Origin: Polytrichum commune | Lineage: Eukaryota; Streptophyta; Polytrichopsida; Polytrichales; Polytrichaceae | Reading direction: 5' to 3' | Length of the DNA stretch: 64,000 nt | NCBI GenBank assembly: GCA_950295325.1 | Contig: OX485803.1 | Location: 64,371,554-64,435,553 of the forward strand | Shown here: positions 59,406 to 64,000 of the stretch, piece after piece | Numbering within the stretch: the first letter of the stretch is position 1 | Layout: each line of letters begins with the position of its first letter | Notes under the pieces: model-generated | Seen by the model: the letters and a program-made list of their open reading frames with translations, nothing else | Databases searched by the model: none | Told to the model about the DNA's origin: nothing | Translations under genes and position numbers: made by a program

Positions 59406-60507
59406 CCGTACGTTAAGGGCAGCTTCGGCACTCTCTTGCCGAATAATTATTAAAAGTAAAAAAATAGTGTTCGGCAATTTTCTCTTTTAATTTTTAAAAA
59501 TTCAGCTTAAATTCATTATTTAATTTTCTATTTAAGCTTATATCTTGTACATCTCTCTTGCATTGAATGACAAGTAAGATGTGAGTGAAGAGTAGAGAAT
59601 GCTTTGTGCTTTATGCAAGTAGAGTGGAGTTGTGTTCAACAATGCATATGGGATATGTAAACTTTGAGGTGAAGCACTGAGTTAGACTTCATTTTTATAA
59701 CTCGCATAACATTTGCATAGAGTCTTCAAATGACATAAAATTTGTTGGAGGTGAAAGATTACTTGATTTTTAAACTTTTCTTAGACCAACCAAATTCCAA
59801 AAAAGTTGATCTTCTATGCACAAATGAGCTCCGAAAAACTATTATGAACGCATTTTAATTTTTTGATCTTTACACGGCTGCAATGTTTTGTCCATATCTT
59901 TTGCATAAAGACTTACTTTGACACAAAACTTATTGGAGGTGGAAGAAGGATTGATTTCTCAACTTTTGTTAGTTGGACAAAATTCCAAAAAAGTTGATCT
60001 TCTATGCACAAATGAGCTCCGAAAAACTGTTATGAACGCATTTTAATTTTTTGATCTTTACACGGCTGCAATGTTTTGTCCATATCTTTTGCATAAAGAC
60101 TTATTTTGACACAAAACTTGTTGGAGGTGGAAGAAGGATTGATTTCTCAACTTTTGTTAGTTGGACAAAATTCTATAAAACTTCATCTTCTATGCTCAAT
60201 TGGACTTCAAAAATTTGTGTACAACACATTTGAAAAGCCTCACCTAGAGTCTTGCTACTTCTTAACCCATATTCTTTGTGGACTAATGTAAGTGAGCTTG
60301 ATTACAAAAGGAGCACCTTCTCTCTTTCAAAATTCACATATGCTTTCATTGTAAGTAAAACTCTAGTGAGAAGTAAAAATTTCTTACTTTTTGGCAATTT
60401 TGCAAAATAATTAATTTTATATTCGGCAAAAAATGCCAATAATATTCCAAAATTTTCGGCGTCTATTTTTAGAATTATTTTGTGCCGAAGCTGCCCTTAA
60501 CGTACGG
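59406..60507. mobile_element. TIR DNA element with TA target duplication, 1102 bp, nested in LINE copy 3
   Basis: Perfect 26-bp terminal inverted repeats start CCGTACGTTAAGGGCAGCTT and continue CGGCAC; TA flanks both ends (59404-59405, 60508-60509). The TA reading is supported because deletion of the element plus one TA restores the LINE frame exactly. Extra TTCGGCA/TGCCGAA motifs near both ends resemble subterminal binding sites. The centre is an AT-rich 188-bp tandem repeat. No transposase is encoded, so it is non-autonomous. A TA duplication fits Tc1/mariner-type elements, but the TIR sequence is not one I recognise. Confidence 0.9.
59697..60240. repeat. Internal tandem repeat, period 188 bp, about 2.9 copies
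   Basis: The segment around AAAGTTGATCTTCTATGCAC ends at equivalent points 188 bp apart (59810, 59998, and a diverged one at 60186). The two central copies are nearly identical; the outer parts are diverged. The array makes up half of the nested TIR element. Confidence 0.9.
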
Positions 60508-61921
60508 TATGCCACAAAAATGATAGAGACACATGGCCCCACCTCTTATCAACATGTGAACACCCATACCTAAAAGGACTAAGAATTGCAAGGCACAACA
60601 TAGCGGTACACCTTATCACCCAAACGCTCCAAGCCAACCAAAACACCCGGTACTTCACACTAACCAATGCAGGGAAATTTAACAACACAACACCAGAACA
60701 AACAATCCTTGACTAGCTTATTAAATGCTCATGCCAACAAGCGCCATGCAATTGCCAAGCTAAACTAAGACCAGACATCCTATGCATGATTGGTGCTCCC
60801 AACCAAACACAAACACCCATGTCACCATCCCCAACACACACAATCCAATTTATTGAATTCACATACTGTCATGACAGATTCCCAAAACAAGCAATCACCC
60901 GAAAACACACGAAATATGACCCATTAATAAACACCATACAAAACAATGGATGGAAGACTAACCCCATCATTATCATCACAGCTGGAGTTAGAGGTGCCAT
61001 CCACGAACACTCCATCGAAAAATTAACCAAACTAAAAATTCCTAAATCCAGCATCAAACTCCTTATGAAACATATACCCCAAAACGCCATCAAATACCTC
61101 ACATACCTAGTTCTAAATAAAAGGAAACTAGATAACAAACAAACACCCATCCCCCCGCCTTAGAGAGGTTAGATATGCTTAATATTACACTAGAGCCCCA
61201 CCTCCCCACGGAGGCAAAACACCTTATATTTCATCACAGTACACCGTGATCAATACAAGGCTAACGGGCTCACATTCATGCCGGTACCAAGATACGGACA
61301 TTATTTTTTCTTTTCTTTTCTTTTCTTTCTAGGTAAGGGCCTCCATGTGGCAGTAAGAAGGTAAATAACCCATCCCTTTCTGTGAACTGGAGTGTTCATG
61401 TTCGCATAGACATTTCTTCGATCTGGTTAAGTTTATACGAAGCTTGTATGGATCCAGAAAGAATAATAACAAAAAAAATGAAATACATAAACAAGTGAGT
61501 GGTTTTGGTGGGATTCTATTATGTACACCTCCCTCTAAATGCAAAAGTGTCTTGCCAACTTTTACATTGATTGATAAATCACATGACTGGAAAATGACAC
61601 CTGTGCCAAATGCTCACTGCATTCATGTAGTTGGTGTTTACATTTGAGCATGTTACTGAAAATAGGGATTTGATGTAGTTGGAAAATGTACTTTAAATGG
61701 ACAATTAATAGTAGAGAAAAGGATAAACAAGGATACACAAGCATCAACAATCATGTCTGAATTAGTGCATGGTGCAAACAGGGATTGATCGACTTTCACT
61801 AGAAAATTTATTATACAATTCTCAACTGCCTGAGACCAACAGCTTATAGTATCATGAGAGACTGATTTCAGATATAATTCTTTGTCAAATTACACTACAT
61901 AACAATGCACCGTGAACATGC

Positions 61922-64000
61922 TCATGGTAGAAATGGATTGCGAGCAGGTGATTCTTGTTGCTGCCTTTGATACGCTCTGCAACCAGATAGCTATTCATTA
62001 GTTGGTCTAAGAAAGGTCATGAATCTTTGCCACATACAGGGCCTGCAATCTTACACCAAGGCACACAAGGCATAGGTTGAAAACGATCTGGCTAGATATT
62101 AATATGTTTGCATGTACAATTCCTTGGTTGAGTAACCAATTCAGTATAAATCAACCAGGAAACAAATCACCTACTTGACCACATGAAAAGAGAAGTTGAA
62201 ACGGATATCAGTATTGACTTCACAATAACAATCTCGAAATGGATTCATTTGCAAATGGGATCTCCCCAATCCAGAGACTAGAGATAAGGTTGTGATTAAA
62301 ATTCTCAAACCCCAACTACACTACCACAATGACTACTACCTATAAAAGTAGTTCTGAAAATCCAATAAATTGATACACAAAACTTGTAGAATACCATCAA
62401 ATTACTCGAATTGCTGAAGTAGAATATGTACCTGGAAGCACGGGATAGACCTAGTGTTAACGTGCCAACAATAAGTAATGCAAAGGGTATGCTGGCCACC
62501 AAGGTGTTCACACGCTTGCCTCTGTGAACCCATGCAAAGCCTGAACTTGCTGCAAAATGCAAGATACGTCACTATCACCAAGTGCAATAATATATCCTGA
62601 TTTCTACCCAACAATTCAATATAAGTACCTCGCCACATTGTTGCATCGCTTGGACAGTGAGAAAAACCATGTCATGAACCTTAATTTCAATGTTTGCTAG
62701 GGGTGACTTAGACCCGAGGCCTTAATCCGGATCATGTGATTACTCTTGAGGTTGCGCTGCGTAAGGTCAGGATAATGCTAAGATTGAGTGACCTGCCTAG
62801 CACTTGATTTCCAGTGCACCCTATATGATTATGGTCCACTTAATCATAGTTGGGGTATCCGGGTGACCTAGATATTTTCAACCAACCATGTGCAAAACCT
62901 TGGGGAGATAGATGCGGGCTGGTTTGTCCGTGCCCATTCCATTATTTACCTTTGAAAGGAAAGAATAATCTTTAAGATCCATCCAATTCTCATGATGGCT
63001 GTTCCGTGTGTCTACATATTCAATTAGACCACCTGGAAGATAAAACAACACTATAATTCACGCTGGTGGTAACATTGGAATAATCTCATTTTATTCACTA
63101 CCATTAACTTTTGACGATTGTTAGATGTCTCTCATATACTCTACCTATATAGGATAAACAGTTGCAAATTCAAGGTGGAACAGTACTAATGAGTTCATTG
63201 AAGATCAAACTTACAAGATTGTTGTGATCGCCCTCCATGTGCTTGCGAACCTGTTTCATGCGCCACAACGTCCCGTTTAAATTAAAAAATTGATTAAGTT
63301 CGCCACTCGCATTCCAACTATCCTAATCTGAGTACACAAGTAAGTACTACCTTAAGGTAGGAAACTCATGTAGGTGACATTACCCCTCACTTTCTAGAAC
63401 CTGCTACATGCTGCAATCATAGCATTTCTGGGTGTGTAACAAAAGAACAGCAAGGGAGGAGCTAGGCAGAGAGGCATCACCAGATTTGAGGAGGTTGTAG
63501 GCTTCTGAAATCTGCACAAATTATACCGCACGACAATCAAAATTGTCAACTGACTCGCTCACTCCAAAATTAAGACTATATCTGAAGGTTGATATGCAAA
63601 TTCCCTTCCACTGCAAAAATATCCTAGTACGCTCTTGTGGTAAAGGAGGGAGAAAACTGGGGGACAGGTGAGAGGGAACTAATTGCATACGAGTGTAACT
63701 CTGATTCACCCACCAAAAATGCCCTGACATAGTATATAGACTGGAGATTGCTTCTTAGAGCGATTTGACACTAAATTTGGCGTCAAAGACTTTGCATTAG
63801 TCTAGTTATTAGTCTAGATTCGAAGTTTCCACAGCCTCCATGCACTCTCCCTCCAAAATTGCACAACCCATAAAATCTCGAGGAGCAAAATGAACAGAAC
63901 TATCAGTCTAAGAGCACTCGGAACATAATCTAATAAGATGTGAGCAGGGATTTTTACATGCTTGAAACGAGCCTCCGCTTCGAGCTTCACTTCAGAAGGA
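61922..64000 (-). CDS. Membrane-anchored J-domain (DnaJ/Hsp40-type) protein, 3' part
   Basis: Co-chaperones of this type stimulate Hsp70 through an HPD motif, which here would lie beyond the window. Exons on the minus strand: 64000-63958 (partial), 63511-63481, 63250-63215, 62549-62432, 61976-61922, all GT-AG and in phase. The joined end of the J domain reads PSEVKLEAEARFKHISEAYN and then LLKS, typical of helix III-IV. A Ser/Gln-rich linker follows (GSQAHGGRSQQSSSSGF), then WVHRGKRVN and a hydrophobic segment from TLVASIPFALLIVGTLTLG, probably one transmembrane helix with basic residues before it, and a short tail ending ARNPFLP. Tail topology and organelle are not determined. The intron between the third and fourth visible exons holds a dispersed repeat. 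The J-domain call rests on this short piece but is convincing. Confidence 0.8.
62823..63077. repeat. Dispersed repeat, copy 2 (first copy at 6.5 kb)
   Basis: Matches 6505-6755 throughout (TTAATCATAG..GGGTATCC, TTTTCAACCAACCATGTG, GGGGAGATAGATGCGGGC, CTTTGAAAGGA, ATTCACGCTGGTGGTAACAT). Like copy 1 it lies in an intron of a minus-strand gene. An extra 150 bp before it (62.66-62.82 kb) may belong to the same element. Confidence 0.65.

Larger units (their letters stand above)
58961..61329 (+). mobile_element. LINE copy 3: 5'-truncated, bounded by a 12-bp target duplication, holding a nested TIR element
   Basis: TAGGTAAGGGCC flanks the insert at 58949-58960 and 61330-61341. The element begins inside the RNase H domain (KVRAHTCIIGNEIADTLAND), then TLKFRYAHYMGNHRKN, NPNCTL, interrupted at 59406-60507 by a DNA element, resuming CHKNDRDTWPHLLSTCEH. 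Removing the insert and one TA joins the two parts in frame. A CSCQQAPCNC motif, KLRPDILCMIG and the C-terminal domain (IQFIEFTYCHDRF, VRGAIHEHSIEKL) follow to the stop near 61163. One in-frame TAG replaces the Trp found in LINE 1 before the cysteine motif; otherwise the frame is open, so this is the youngest copy here. The tail carries AACGGGCTCACATTCATGCC and ends in (TTTTC)n. Confidence 0.9.

Noticed and set aside
59406-60507. piggyBac element with TTAA duplication
   Set aside because: TTAA and GGG follow the outer bases, as in piggyBac, but the inverted repeat extends seven bases further out on both sides, and only a TA duplication restores the interrupted LINE frame.
1-64000. CRISPR array, bacterial operons or Shine-Dalgarno sites
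   Set aside because: The window is eukaryotic; tandem repeats here have no regular spacers.

Overview
The window reads as nuclear DNA of a land plant. It holds split genes with short GT-AG introns, plant-type proteins (TOM40, STN1, a DUF6816-like lumenal protein with a Tat-type signal, a NAM-associated Myb/SANT-like protein), plant telomere-like AAACCCTA motifs, many short TIR transposons, and LINEs with an RNase H domain. Protein divergence from what I remember of flowering plants suggests a seedless lineage (lycophyte, fern or bryophyte), but I cannot place it further. I saw no LTR element, provirus, Polinton or toxin gene.

Layout. 1-2.3 kb: tandemly duplicated sequence with no recognised gene. 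5.9-7.4 kb (minus): a two-exon KANL2/INO80D-type zinc-finger gene, with a broken copy of its 5' part at 8.2-8.6 kb behind a foldback element. 11.5-14.1 kb (plus): a DUF6816-like thylakoid-lumen gene. 15.7-16.7 kb (minus): an intronless NAM-associated Myb/SANT-like gene. 18.5-20.0 kb (plus): the telomere-capping subunit STN1. 21.6-27.4 kb (minus): a complete nine-exon acid-lipase-type triacylglycerol lipase, with tandem arrays in introns 1 and 2. 28.2-44.8 kb: a gene-poor tract of LINEs, a SINE, nested MITEs and AT-rich DNA. 45.2-56.8 kb (plus): two complete tandem TOM40 genes with identical exon structure. 59.0-61.3 kb: a 5'-truncated LINE holding a 1.1-kb TIR element. 61.9-64.0 kb (minus): the 3' part of a membrane-anchored J-domain gene that runs off the window.

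How it fits together. The host genes are unrelated housekeeping and organelle genes and do not form a pathway. The mobile elements tell a connected story. Three copies of one LINE family share a C-terminal domain and a 3' tail. A tRNA-headed SINE carries a related tail, as expected of a SINE moved by that LINE. Several MITEs have TTA target duplications of PIF/Harbinger type and others have TA duplications. Four insertions can be dated relative to their hosts because an empty site, or a reading frame restored by excision, is present. Exon coordinates were set by hand from splice signals and checked by codon phase; no alignment or search was run.
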